From the NCBI GenBank assembly GCA_035624785.1, contig DASPQV010000028.1, positions 60,179 through 124,178 on the forward strand: 64,000 nt of DNA, in the 5' to 3' direction. Origin of the DNA: JAJZNI01 sp035624785. Its GTDB lineage: Bacteria > Chloroflexota > Dormibacteria > Aeolococcales > Aeolococcaceae. Numbering within the stretch: position 1 is the first letter of the stretch; the number at the start of each line of letters is the position of its first letter. A program made the translations under genes and the position numbers. This document shows, piece after piece, positions 43,282 through 51,682 of the stretch. Below the pieces are notes generated by a model. The model ran no database searches. It was not told the origin of the DNA and was given only the letters and a program-made list of their open reading frames with translations.

Positions 43282-44034
43282 GTGCCCCGGCTCTTCGTCG
43301 ATCGCCAGCAGCTGAGCGGCGGGACCCTCGTCCTGGAGGGATCGCAGGCCCGCCACCTGGCCGGCTCCCTGCGGGTGCGCCCGGGCGAGCTGATCGAGGT
43401 TGTCGACGACGCCGGCTCGGAGCACGGCGTCCGGGTCACCGGCGTGGGGCGCGGCCGTGTCACCGGCTCGGTGCTCTGGACGCGGGAGGCGGGCGGGGAG
43501 CCCCGCCTCCATCTCGAGGTCGTCCAGGCCCTCATCCGGGAGCTCGACGAGGTGGTCGCCGGCCTCACCGAGGTGGGGGTGGGGGTGATCCGCCCTGCGG
43601 TCACGGCGCGGTGCGTGACGCGCCCGGACGGGGAGCGCGCGGCGGGGCGTCTGCGCCGCTGGCGGGAGATCGCCCGAGAGGCGGCCCAGCTCGCCCACCG
43701 GGCGGCGGTTCCCCCGGTCCATCCGGTGACCGACCTCGGGACGGCGCTCGCTGAGCTCCCAGAGGGCTCGCGTATCCTCGGATGCGTGGTCGACGCTCCT
43801 CGTTCCCTCGCCGGGACGGAGGTGGACGCCGGTCGCCCGCTGGCACTCGTCGTCGGTCCCGAGGGGGGGCTGGACGCCTCGGACCTGGAGGCCCTGCGCT
43901 CAGCCGGCGCCGAGCTGGTCCACCTCGGGCCCCGCATCCTCCCCTCGGCCCGGGCCGGGGTGGTGGCCGCCGCGTTGATCCTGGCCGCCAGCGGCGATCT
44001 CACCGCCGGGCCACCCGGGTCCCCGGAGCGGTGA
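43282..44034 (+). CDS. rsmE: 16S rRNA (uracil1498-N3)-methyltransferase RsmE
   Basis: 250 residues: N-terminal PUA-like domain (PRLFVDRQQLSGGTLVLEGSQARHLAGSLRVRPGELIEVVD) and a C-terminal SPOUT domain with the knotted SAM site (LALVVGPEGGLDASDLEALRSAGAELVHLGPRILPSARAGVVAAALI). It methylates U1498 in the decoding region of 16S rRNA. The GTG at 43282 gives the family N-terminus. Its stop overlaps the mtaB GTG start. Confidence 0.92.
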   Translation: MPRLFVDRQQLSGGTLVLEGSQARHLAGSLRVRPGELIEVVDDAGSEHGVRVTGVGRGRVTGSVLWTREAGGEPRLHLEVVQALIRELDEVVAGLTEVGVGVIRPAVTARCVTRPDGERAAGRLRRWREIAREAAQLAHRAAVPPVHPVTDLGTALAELPEGSRILGCVVDAPRSLAGTEVDAGRPLALVVGPEGGLDASDLEALRSAGAELVHLGPRILPSARAGVVAAALILAASGDLTAGPPGSPER

Positions 44035-45446
44035 TCGTCCTTCGGCCGGTCACGCGCCTGACCCGCGGGGACGGCGACGGCCTGGCCCCGCCCCGCCGCC
44101 CGTTCGACGCCGGCGGCGCGCCGCTTGGCGCCGGCAGCGGCCCGCTGGTGGCGGGCGGTGGTCCACTTCGGGTGGCCCTGACCGCCCTGGGCTGCAAGGT
44201 CAACTACGCGGAGATGGCGGAGCTGGCCGGGGCCCTGGCGGCGGCGGGCTGCGAGGTGGTGCCCGACGACGAGCCCGCCGACGTGCGGGTGGTCAACTCC
44301 TGTGCCGTCACCCTGCAGGCGGATGCCACCACCCGCAAGACCCTCCACCGGCTCCGGCGCAGGGAGCCCGCCTGCCACCTGGTCCTGACCGGCTGTTCCG
44401 TGGATGCCAACCCGGCCCGGTACCTGACCGCCGGAGCCGCCGGCCGCCCGGCGCGGGCAATCGCGGACTCGGTATTCGCGAATGCCGACAAGCCACGCAT
44501 CGCTGAACACGTCGCCGCTCTCCCGGCGCTGTCCGGCGGCGAGCCACGACCCCCCCGGCACGCGGCGCTCCGCAGCCGGGCCTTCATCAAGGTCCAGGAC
44601 GGCTGCCGGCACCGCTGCGCGTACTGCATCGTCTGGCGGGCCCGGGGCGCCTCACGCAGCGTGCCCGAGCCGGCGGTGCTGGCGCGTGCCCGAGAGGCGC
44701 TGGCAGCCGGACACGCCGAGCTGGTCCTGACCGGGGTCGACCTGGGCAGCTACGGCCGCGACCTGGGCGGCGACCTCGCCCACCTGCTGCGGCGGCTGCT
44801 CGACGAGGTCGGCGATGCGGCGCGGATCCGGCTCAGCAGCATCAACGCCAACGACATCACGGACCGGCTGATCCGCCTCAATGCCGATCCGCGGCTCTGC
44901 GGCCACTGGCACATCCCGCTGCAGAGCGGCAGCGACCGGATCCTCCGGGCGATGCGCCGCGGCCACCGCCGGGACCGCTACCTCCGGGTCGTCGAGGCGC
45001 TGCGCCGCGAGAATCCAGCCACCGAGCTGACCACCGATCTCATGGCCGCCTTCCCCGGTGAGACCGACGAGGACCACCTCGAGACCCTGGAGCTGATCCG
45101 GGAGGTCGGATTCCTCCGCTGCCACGTCTTCCGTTACTCGCCTCGCCCGGACACCGAGGCCGCGGCGATGCCGCTCAGGGTCGATGAGGGCACGGCGCGC
45201 AGGCGGTCAGCCGAGCTGCGGCGAGCGGCCGCGGCCAGCGCCCAGGAGCGTCTCGAGCTCGCTGCCAGCAGGCGCCATCAGGCGGTCGTCCTCCGGCTCG
45301 ACGGCGGCGAGGCGCACGGGCTCACCGCCGGGTACCACCAGGTGGTGGCCAGCGCCTCCTCCCGCACCCGGGTCGGCTCGTTGCAGCCGGTGATCCCGCA
45401 GAGGGTCGAGGGCGACCGGCTGCGATGCACCATCGTCGACGGCTGA
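44031..45446 (+). CDS. mtaB: tRNA t6A37 methylthiotransferase MtaB
   Basis: 471 residues. The UPF0004 N-domain (ALTALGCKVNYAEMAEL...VVNSCAVT...TGCSVDANP) supplies three Cys for one cluster. The radical SAM motif is QDGCRHRCAYCIVWRARG and a TRAM-like end follows. MtaB converts t6A37 to ms2t6A37 in tRNAs that read ANN codons. The first ~45 residues are low-complexity Gly/Pro/Arg and not part of the family, but the GTG overlapping rsmE (GTGA) is the logical start; a later start near the LRVALTALGC strand is possible. Confidence 0.92.
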   Translation: MIVLRPVTRLTRGDGDGLAPPRRPFDAGGAPLGAGSGPLVAGGGPLRVALTALGCKVNYAEMAELAGALAAAGCEVVPDDEPADVRVVNSCAVTLQADATTRKTLHRLRRREPACHLVLTGCSVDANPARYLTAGAAGRPARAIADSVFANADKPRIAEHVAALPALSGGEPRPPRHAALRSRAFIKVQDGCRHRCAYCIVWRARGASRSVPEPAVLARAREALAAGHAELVLTGVDLGSYGRDLGGDLAHLLRRLLDEVGDAARIRLSSINANDITDRLIRLNADPRLCGHWHIPLQSGSDRILRAMRRGHRRDRYLRVVEALRRENPATELTTDLMAAFPGETDEDHLETLELIREVGFLRCHVFRYSPRPDTEAAAMPLRVDEGTARRRSAELRRAAAASAQERLELAASRRHQAVVLRLDGGEAHGLTAGYHQVVASASSRTRVGSLQPVIPQRVEGDRLRCTIVDG

Positions 45447-45473
45447 CGTGGTGGGCACGACGGCGGCTGAGCC

Positions 45474-45710
45474 GTGCGCATAGCGGTCGTCGTTCACCCT
45501 CGGGCCAGCCGGGAGAAGCTGCGCTGGGACGGAGACGAGCTGACCCTGTGGATCACCCAGCCGCCCGTCGACAATGCCGCCAACGCCGCCTGCGTGCGCA
45601 TGGTCGCCGCCTGGCTCGAGGTCGCGCCATCGCGGGTCAGCCTGGTCGCCGGCCACCATGGACGGCACAAGCTGGTCGAGGTCGAGGGGGTGACGAGCCT
45701 GCCCGGCTGA
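45474..45710 (+). CDS. DUF167 / YggU-family protein
   Basis: 78 residues, the standard length. The strand IAVVVHPRASREKLR and the conserved ITQPPVDNAANAACVRMVAAWLEVAPSRVSLVAGHHGRHKLVEV mark the DUF167 fold. Function of the family is unknown. Starts with GTG; it follows mtaB by 27 bp on the same strand and may be in its operon. Confidence 0.9.
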   Translation: MRIAVVVHPRASREKLRWDGDELTLWITQPPVDNAANAACVRMVAAWLEVAPSRVSLVAGHHGRHKLVEVEGVTSLPG

Positions 45711-45768
45711 GCTCGCCCCTGTCCTGCAGAGGCGCATCCAAGCTGCCAAACTAAGCAACGCCAGCGGG

Positions 45769-46509
45769 GTGGTCGATCCCTGCGGGGGAGGGGCAGACCT
45801 GAGCAGGACAAGGGGGCGCGGGCTGCGGCTCGTCGCGCCGGCGCTGCGGTTCAGATGGCGGATCGGCGTGAGGCGGGGTGTCCGCTTCGCCCAGGCCGGC
45901 GCCGTGACGGCGCTGCTCGGCGCCATCTGCCTCTTCTCGGCGGCCACCCTACCCCACGAGGCCGTGGCGGCGGCGCCTCCGGGCGGGCCGCTCTGCGCGA
46001 CGCCCACCCCGACACCGACGCCCACCCCCACCGCCTCGCCCCACTCCCCCACGGCACACCCGTCGGCCACCCCGACGATGACGCCGCGCCCCACTCCGAG
46101 CCCTAAGCAAACCCCCAGCCCCACGCCGACACCGAGGCGGTCGCCCACCCCACGCCCCACCCCGAGGCCGACCGCACGCCCCCCGGCGGCGCCGACGGCC
46201 AGCCCATCCGAGGTCCCATCCCCAACGCCGACCGGCGGCGCCACCGCCAGCCCGACCGCCCCGGGAACCAGCTCGGGGGCAGCTCCCCCGTCGCCCAGCG
46301 GCGGCGCCAGTTCCCGCCCCGGCTCGCCGGCGCCGGCAGCCGCCTCGACCAGCAATCCGACCGGCCTGCTGATACCGGCGCCCGCCAGCAGCCCGGTGCC
46401 CACCCGGGCTCCGCTGGTCCTGGCCGGTGCCATCACCGCGGTCGCCCTGCTCGTGCTCATCTTCGGTGACCGCCTGGCGGCTCTGCCCCGCCGCCGGAGG
46501 ACCCCATGA
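45769..46509 (+). CDS. Pro/Thr/Ser-rich membrane-tethered protein, hypothetical
   Basis: 246 residues. An N-terminal hydrophobic segment (VTALLGAICLFSAATLP) resembles a signal anchor. About 120 residues of PTPTPT, SP and AP repeats follow, then a C-terminal membrane segment (APLVLAGAITAVALLVLIFG) and an RRRR tail. The layout suggests an extended rod crossing the cell wall. There is no LPXTG motif. Start codon (GTG) uncertain. The stop overlaps the ATG of the diguanylate cyclase gene (ATGA), so the two are made together. Confidence 0.7.
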   Translation: MVDPCGGGADLSRTRGRGLRLVAPALRFRWRIGVRRGVRFAQAGAVTALLGAICLFSAATLPHEAVAAAPPGGPLCATPTPTPTPTPTASPHSPTAHPSATPTMTPRPTPSPKQTPSPTPTPRRSPTPRPTPRPTARPPAAPTASPSEVPSPTPTGGATASPTAPGTSSGAAPPSPSGGASSRPGSPAPAAASTSNPTGLLIPAPASSPVPTRAPLVLAGAITAVALLVLIFGDRLAALPRRRRTP

Positions 46510-48071
46510 GCGCCCGGGACCTGCTGGGCCACCCCTTCCGACCCGGCTCAACGCCCCCGGAGCCGGGTCCGGCGGCCCGCCCGGCTGTCTATCCCAGCCA
46601 GAGCCCGGGCCATACCACGAGTGGGGTGCAGCGACGCCGCGTCGTCCTGCTGCTGCTGATCCTCGGGCTCACTCCCCTCCTTGCGGTGGCGCTCCTCACC
46701 ACCGCGATCGGCGGCGGAGCGATCACCGACCAGGTCAACGCCCGGGTGAGCGGCGCCAGCCGTCAGGCGGCGGCCTACGTCGGCCAGGTGCTGTCAGCAC
46801 GCGTCGCCGCCCTCGACTCCGTCGCCGACGACCTCCCCGTCCTCGCCGTGGCGGAGCACACCCCGGGAGCGGACATGGCCGCGGCGACGCTGGCGCTCCA
46901 GCGCTCCGCCAGCACCGACGAGACCCGGAGCATCGTGCTCACCGACACCGCGGGACTGACCCTCATCGACATCGGCGACCAGGACCCGATCGGCGACCTG
47001 CCCGGCGACTGGCGCTCGCGGCTCGACCACGGCGGGTCGCTGGCGGTGATCGCGCCCTCGTCGCCATCCGTGCCGGCGGTGGACATTGCGGTTCCCATCC
47101 TCAGGGGAGGGGGAAGCGCAGGTGGATTCCTGGTCGCGCGCAGCGGGCTCAAGGCTGCGGAGACCTCCCTGGAGACCTTCGCCGGCGCTCAGGGGATGAC
47201 CCTGCTGGTCGTCGACCGGGAGGGGCGGTTGGTGCTCGGCTCGTCCGCCTCGGGTCCGGGGGGCGCGGCCCAGGCGGTGACTTCCTGGACGCCGCAGGCC
47301 TCGGTGACCGCTCAGGTCCAGCGGGCCCTGAGCAGCCAGGCCCAGGCGACCGACGATGCCGCCGGCCAGGCCACCGCATACTTCCCGGTCGCCGCCGTGT
47401 CGTGGGCGGTGCAGGCCTCCCTGCCCGCCTCAGCCCTGGCCCCGGTGGCCACGCTGCAGATCGCAGTCATCAGCCTCTGCGGAGCGCTCGCCCTGCTCTT
47501 CATCGGCGCCGTCAACGTGGTCAACCGGACCCTGCGCCGGCAGGAGAGCGCGGAGGCCGAGCTGATCATGCAGACCGCGGCGATGGAGCACGCAGCGATG
47601 CACGACCCGCTGACCGGATTGCCCAACCGCCTGCTCTTCAACGACCGGCTCCAGCACGGCCTGTCCAATGCCCGCCGCTCCGGGCGCGGCATGGCTCTCT
47701 TCGTGCTCGATATCGACGGATTCAAGGCGCTCAACGACAGCCTCGGCCACGCCGCCGGTGACTCCATCCTGCGTGAGACCGCGGCGCGCCTCCAGCTCTC
47801 GGTGCGCGCCTCCGACACCGTCGCCCGGCTCGGCGGCGACGAGTTCGTGATCGTCGCGGTGAACGCCGACCGGAGCGACGCGGAGCTGATTCAGCGGAAG
47901 GTGGAGCAGCGGATGGAGGAGCCGGTCATGGTGGAGGACGGCCAGGTGGCCGTTCGTCTCAGCATCGGGGTGGCGGTGTATCCCGACGAAGGCTCGGAGC
48001 CGGGGCCGCTGCTGCGCCGCGCCGACACCAACATGTACCGGGAGAAACGGTCACACCGGGGGTCGATCTGA
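46506..48071 (+). CDS. membrane diguanylate cyclase with extracellular sensor (Cache-like) and GGDEF
   Basis: 521 residues. A Pro-rich N-terminus, a membrane segment (VVLLLLILGLTPLLAVALLTTAI), a ~250-residue external sensor region of dCache type, a second segment (IAVISLCGALALLFIGAVNVV) and a C-terminal GGDEF domain follow in order. HDPLTGLPNRLLF and the active RLGGDEFVIV signature (near residue 440) indicate c-di-GMP synthesis. No EAL domain. Coupled to the upstream Pro/Thr-rich protein, which may be an accessory wall or surface element. Confidence 0.9.
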   Translation: MSARDLLGHPFRPGSTPPEPGPAARPAVYPSQSPGHTTSGVQRRRVVLLLLILGLTPLLAVALLTTAIGGGAITDQVNARVSGASRQAAAYVGQVLSARVAALDSVADDLPVLAVAEHTPGADMAAATLALQRSASTDETRSIVLTDTAGLTLIDIGDQDPIGDLPGDWRSRLDHGGSLAVIAPSSPSVPAVDIAVPILRGGGSAGGFLVARSGLKAAETSLETFAGAQGMTLLVVDREGRLVLGSSASGPGGAAQAVTSWTPQASVTAQVQRALSSQAQATDDAAGQATAYFPVAAVSWAVQASLPASALAPVATLQIAVISLCGALALLFIGAVNVVNRTLRRQESAEAELIMQTAAMEHAAMHDPLTGLPNRLLFNDRLQHGLSNARRSGRGMALFVLDIDGFKALNDSLGHAAGDSILRETAARLQLSVRASDTVARLGGDEFVIVAVNADRSDAELIQRKVEQRMEEPVMVEDGQVAVRLSIGVAVYPDEGSEPGPLLRRADTNMYREKRSHRGSI

Positions 48072-48075
48072 GGCA

Positions 48076-48101
48076 GGCCCGCCTCCAGCCGGAGGCGGGC
48101 C
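48076..48101. terminator. bidirectional hairpin between GGDEF and hsp20 genes
   Basis: GGCCCGCCTCC (48076-48086) and GGAGGCGGGCC (48091-48101) form a perfect 11-bp stem with an AGCC loop, in the 60 bp between the two convergent stop codons. No T-run. Confidence 0.75.
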
Positions 48102-48131
48102 CGATGTGACCGATGCGAAGCGGAGAAGACG

Positions 48132-48605
48132 TCAGCGAGCCGGCGCGTCAACGACCCTGGGGCTGCCCGAGGTCACCGGGATCCGCTTGGGCTGAGCCCT
48201 GGCAATCCGCGGCACGGTGACCGTCAGCACTCCGTTCTCGAACGACGCGGTGATGCCGTCCGGTTCCACCTCGCTGGGCAGGCTGACCTGGCGGAAGACG
48301 GATGCGGACCGCCGCTCGCGGCGAACGTACTCGCCGTGCTTGCTCTCGCTTTCGTCGCGCCGCTGCCCGCGGATGGTGAGGATGCCGTTGTCGAAAGTGA
48401 GCTCGACCTGTTCCGGTGCGAAGCCCGGCACCGACGCCTCCAGGACGTAGGCGCTCTCGGTCTGCCGGATGTCGACGGGAAGCCCGACCTGGTCACCACC
48501 GTCGTGGCGGCTCAGCGGCTCGCCGAAAACCTGTTGGAACAGCTGGTCCATCTGGTCGTGGAGGCTGGTGAGCTCGCCGTATGGGCTCCATCGAATCAAT
48601 GCCAT
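48132..48605 (-). CDS. small heat-shock protein (Hsp20/alpha-crystallin family)
   Basis: 157 residues. An alpha-crystallin domain spans ~40-140, with VDIRQTESAYVLEASVPGFAPEQVELTFDNGILTIRGQR and VSLPSEVEPDGITASFENGVLTVTVPR, plus a C-terminal tail with an IPV motif that docks oligomers. It is a holding chaperone for unfolding proteins. ATG 48605 has AAGGAGGGAG 6-7 nt upstream. A perfect hairpin abuts this ribosome site (48621-48641), suggesting RNA-level control. It follows dnaJ by ~120 bp on the same strand. Confidence 0.94.
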   Translation of the reverse strand: MALIRWSPYGELTSLHDQMDQLFQQVFGEPLSRHDGGDQVGLPVDIRQTESAYVLEASVPGFAPEQVELTFDNGILTIRGQRRDESESKHGEYVRRERRSASVFRQVSLPSEVEPDGITASFENGVLTVTVPRIARAQPKRIPVTSGSPRVVDAPAR

Positions 48606-48620
48606 CTGATCTCCCTCCTT

Positions 48621-48641
48621 CGAAGAGTCCTGCACTCTTCG
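48621..48641 (-). promoter_or_regulatory. hairpin abutting the hsp20 ribosome site
   Basis: CGAAGAGT-CCTGC-ACTCTTCG, an 8-bp perfect inverted repeat, ends directly next to the AAGGAGGGAG ribosome site (48611-48620). It could be an RNA thermometer, a processing site, a terminator for the dnaJ operon, or a repressor site. Confidence 0.5.
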
Positions 48642-48727
48642 TACCGAGTTCCCGGCCCCGGCTAAACGTGGTCGGGACTCAGGCGCATCCGATGCCGCCC
48701 GCCGGCGTGCGACACCGCCCCCGACGG

Positions 48728-49846
48728 CTATTCGCTGGTCGCGAAGAAGTCGCGCAGGTGGTCGAAGAAACCCCGACGGACGTCGGCAGGCCGTCCGTCG
48801 CGGTCACCGAGCTGCTCGTACAGCTTGCGTTCGCGGGAGGGCAGCCGGGTGGGGACCACCACCCGGACCACGCAGATCTGGTCGCCGCGCCGTCCGGTGC
48901 GCAGGTGGGGCACGCCGCGGCCGGGGATCTTGATGACCTTGCCGTGCTGGGTCCCCGGGGGAACCTCGACCACCGCCTCGCCGTCCACCGTCGGGACGGT
49001 GATGCGGTCGCCGAGCACCGCCTGGGGAAGGCTGATCGGCAGCTCATAGAGCAGGTCCTGGCCACGGCGCACCAGCTCGGGATGGGCGGCGACCCGGAAG
49101 CCGAGGTAGAGATCGCCCGAAGGTCCCCCCCTGGGCCCGGCCTCTCCCTCTCCGGCGACCCTCACCTGGACGTCGGAGTCGACGCCGGCGGGCACGGTCA
49201 CCTCGATCGTCTTGCGTTCCTCGACCAGGCCGCGGCCGCGGCAGCGGGAGCAGGGGCTGTCGATGATGCTGCCCTCGCCGCGGCAGCGCGGGCAGGCGGT
49301 CAGGTTGACGACCTGACCGAAGATCGACTGCATGGCCCGGCGGACCTGGCCGCTGCCTCCGCAGTCGGGGCAGGACCGTGGTGAGGTCCCCGGGGCCGCC
49401 CCGCCGCCCGAGCAGTCCGGGCAGGTGGCCGAGCGCGGCACCTCCACCGTCCGCTTGGCGCCGAACACCGCCTCCTCGAAGCTGATGTCGACGGTCATGC
49501 GCAGGTCGGAGCCACGCCGCGGCCCGCCGCGGCGCGCGGTTCGCCGGCCGCCGCCGAAGAACATGTCGAAGAGGTCGAAGGCGGAGTCGAAGGAGAAGGT
49601 TCCGAAATCGGGCATCTGCTGCCCGGCGTGCCCGAAGGCGTCGTAGCGCCGGCGCTTCTCGGGGTCGCTGAGCACCGAGTAGGCCTCGCCGACCTCCTTG
49701 AACCGCTCCTCGGCGGCCTGGTCGCCGGGGTTCCGGTCGGGGTGGTACTGCATGGCGAGCTTGCGATAGGCTCGCTTCAGGTCGTCGGAGCCGGCGTTGC
49801 GCTCAACCCCGAGAACCTCGTAGTAGTCGCGCTTGACGGTGGCCAT
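48728..49846 (-). CDS. dnaJ: chaperone DnaJ
   Basis: 372 residues, full-length type I DnaJ. J-domain with HPD (YHPDRNPGD), Gly/Phe-rich linker (GTFSFDSAFDLFDMFFGGG), four CxxCxGxG zinc repeats (CPDCSGGG, CPDCGGSG, CPRCRGEG, CSRCRGRG) and the C-terminal substrate domains. It stimulates the ATPase of DnaK. Its ATG overlaps the grpE stop (ATGA). The third gene of hrcA-grpE-dnaJ. No dnaK is adjacent, although DnaJ needs it. Confidence 0.96.
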   Translation of the reverse strand: MATVKRDYYEVLGVERNAGSDDLKRAYRKLAMQYHPDRNPGDQAAEERFKEVGEAYSVLSDPEKRRRYDAFGHAGQQMPDFGTFSFDSAFDLFDMFFGGGRRTARRGGPRRGSDLRMTVDISFEEAVFGAKRTVEVPRSATCPDCSGGGAAPGTSPRSCPDCGGSGQVRRAMQSIFGQVVNLTACPRCRGEGSIIDSPCSRCRGRGLVEERKTIEVTVPAGVDSDVQVRVAGEGEAGPRGGPSGDLYLGFRVAAHPELVRRGQDLLYELPISLPQAVLGDRITVPTVDGEAVVEVPPGTQHGKVIKIPGRGVPHLRTGRRGDQICVVRVVVPTRLPSRERKLYEQLGDRDGRPADVRRGFFDHLRDFFATSE

Positions 49847-50583
49847 CAGGCAGAGCCGAGCGCCGGGGCGCGGGGGTGGGCGACGCGGACCAGGGCGGGC
49901 CGGAGCAGCCGGTCATGGAGGCGGTAGCCGGGCTGCACCTCGGCGATCACGGTGTCCTCGCTGACCTCGTCCGACTCCTCGCCGCCGATCGCCTCGTGCA
50001 CCGTGGGGTCGAAGCGCGCACCCACCGTCGGCACCGGCTCCACGCCGATGCCGGCCAGGGCCTGCTCGAACTGGGCGACCACCATGCGCAGGCCGTCCTG
50101 GAGCGACTGGTTGGCAGCGGCGGGCCGCTCTGCAGGTCCGCGCCGAGCACCGGCCGGCCTCCGCGACGGCGACCCGACCCCGGGGGCCGGTGGCGCCACC
50201 ACCGGTGGGGCGGCTGGCTCTTCGGCATCGACCCTGCCGGCATGGCTGATGGCGAGCCGCAGGTTGTCCAGGACCGGGAGCAGCGCCCTGACCGCCTCCT
50301 CGGCGGCGTAGCGGCTGCGCTCGGCCAGCTCCCGGTCCCGGCGGCGCCGGAAGTTCTCGAAATCGGCGGCCACGCGCAGCAGCTGGTCGGTCCGCTCGGC
50401 CAGCTCGCGCCGCGCAGCGGCGACATCCCCGGCCGGCGCGGCCGCGGTGCTGCCGGCGGCGGGGCCCTGCCCGATGGCCGGCTCCAGCGTCTCACCGGCC
50501 ACCGGTGCCTGGCTCTCCTGGTCGCCACCGTCCGCCGGCTGGGAGCCGGCCAGCTCGCGCTCCGCCTCGTCCCCGAAGGTCAT
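49846..50583 (-). CDS. grpE: GrpE, nucleotide exchange factor, with internal Pro-rich insertion
   Basis: 245 residues. The helical part (RTDQLLRVAADFENFRRRRDRELAERSRYAAEEAVRALLPVLDNL) and beta domain (GVEPVPTVGARFDPTVHEAIG...VIAEVQPGYRLHDRLLRPALVRVA) are clear. Between the helices and the beta part is a ~45-residue Pro/Ala/Arg-rich stretch (EEPAAPPVVAPPAPGVGS and on) that ordinary GrpE lacks. The N-terminal ~50 residues are also low-complexity, which is common. GrpE releases ADP from DnaK. Coupled at both ends by ATGA overlaps. Confidence 0.93.
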   Translation of the reverse strand: MTFGDEAERELAGSQPADGGDQESQAPVAGETLEPAIGQGPAAGSTAAAPAGDVAAARRELAERTDQLLRVAADFENFRRRRDRELAERSRYAAEEAVRALLPVLDNLRLAISHAGRVDAEEPAAPPVVAPPAPGVGSPSRRPAGARRGPAERPAAANQSLQDGLRMVVAQFEQALAGIGVEPVPTVGARFDPTVHEAIGGEESDEVSEDTVIAEVQPGYRLHDRLLRPALVRVAHPRAPALGSA

Positions 50584-51620
50584 CAGCTCAGCACCCGCGC
50601 GACCGCGGCCCCCACCCGATCGGCGACGAATCGCACCCGGGGAGCGACCTGAGCGTAGGGCATGCGAGTGGGACCGAGGACCCCCACCGTGCCCCGTCTG
50701 TCGGGCCCGGCCCGGTAACTGGTGAGCACCAGGCTGCACGACCTCAGCTGGGCGATCCCGGACTCGCCACCCACCATCACCGTGACCGGCCGGCGGGGAT
50801 CGAACGCGGCCGCCAGCAGCTCGGCGAGGATGCGCTCCTGCTCGACGATCTCGAGGACCTGGGCCAGCCGCTGGACGTCGCCGAACTCCGGCTGATGGAG
50901 CAGGTTGCGAACTCCGTCATGGACGATCAGGGTTCCCTGGTGCGACTCCACCGAGCGCAGGAAGGCGCTGATGTCACTGAGCACGTCGGCCTGGAGAGGG
51001 TCGGCGAGGTCACCGCCCCGCCGGCTCTCGACCTGGTCGGCGTTCAGCCCGGCGAGCTCGGCGTTGAGGCGGGTGGCCAGCCGGCTCAGCTCATCCTGGT
51101 CGGCCGGGCGAGGCAGGCCGAGCGGATGCTGGCGCACCAGGTTGCCCTCGAGCACCAGGACGAGCAGGGCATGGCCCGGGTCCAGGGAGACCAGGTCGAG
51201 ATGCTTGACCGTGGCTCCCCCGGTCTGCGGCCCGCTCACGATGCTCAGGGCGTCGACGGCGGTGGCCAGGACCTGGGCCGCGGTCTCCAGGATCCCCTCG
51301 ATGTCGGAGGGCATCAGGGCCAGCCGGGGCTCCAGCTGGCGGCGGACACCGCCGGGTAGAGCCTCCTCCTCCATCAGGAAGTCGATGTAGTAGCGGTAGC
51401 CGCGGTCGCTGGGCACCCGTCCCGCCGAGGTGTGCGGCTGGATCAGGTAGCCAACCTCGACCAGGGTGGCCAGCTCGTTGCGGATGGTCGCCGCCGACCA
51501 GCTCGCCAGGTGCATCGCCAGGGCGTGCGAACCCACCGGGATCCCGGTGACGGTGTAGTCAGAGACCACCGCCTTGAGGATCTGCTCCTTGCGGGAATCA
51601 AGGGGGATGGGGCTGTCCAT
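50583..51620 (-). CDS. hrcA: heat-inducible transcription repressor HrcA
   Basis: 345 residues. The N-terminal winged HTH (RKEQILKAVVSDYTVTGIPVGSHAL...SAATIRNELATLVEVGYLIQPHTSAGRVPSDRGYRYYID) is the family hallmark, followed by the dimer/GAF-like domain. HrcA binds the CIRCE operator and is kept active by GroE. ATG 51620 gives the normal length. The CIRCE palindrome at 51651-51675 directly precedes the gene, so it represses its own operon with grpE and dnaJ. Confidence 0.95.
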   Translation of the reverse strand: MDSPIPLDSRKEQILKAVVSDYTVTGIPVGSHALAMHLASWSAATIRNELATLVEVGYLIQPHTSAGRVPSDRGYRYYIDFLMEEEALPGGVRRQLEPRLALMPSDIEGILETAAQVLATAVDALSIVSGPQTGGATVKHLDLVSLDPGHALLVLVLEGNLVRQHPLGLPRPADQDELSRLATRLNAELAGLNADQVESRRGGDLADPLQADVLSDISAFLRSVESHQGTLIVHDGVRNLLHQPEFGDVQRLAQVLEIVEQERILAELLAAAFDPRRPVTVMVGGESGIAQLRSCSLVLTSYRAGPDRRGTVGVLGPTRMPYAQVAPRVRFVADRVGAAVARVLS

Positions 51621-51649
51621 GGCGGTGAGGCTGCGGTCGATGGACCGCT

Positions 51650-51682
51650 CTAGCACTCTCTAATCCTGAGTGCTAAATCGTA
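51650..51682 (-). promoter_or_regulatory. CIRCE operator of the hrcA-grpE-dnaJ operon
   Basis: TAGCACTC (51651-51658), a 9-nt spacer and GAGTGCTA (51668-51675) match the CIRCE consensus TTAGCACTC-N9-GAGTGCTAA except at one outer base. A -10-like TACGAT on the minus strand (51677-51682) directly precedes it, so HrcA would cover the transcription start. Confidence 0.92.

Noticed and set aside
40627..43722. 1031-codon open frame on - strand
   Set aside because: Runs antisense through rny and rsmE and out of frame with the hydrolase; an artefact of third-position GC bias.
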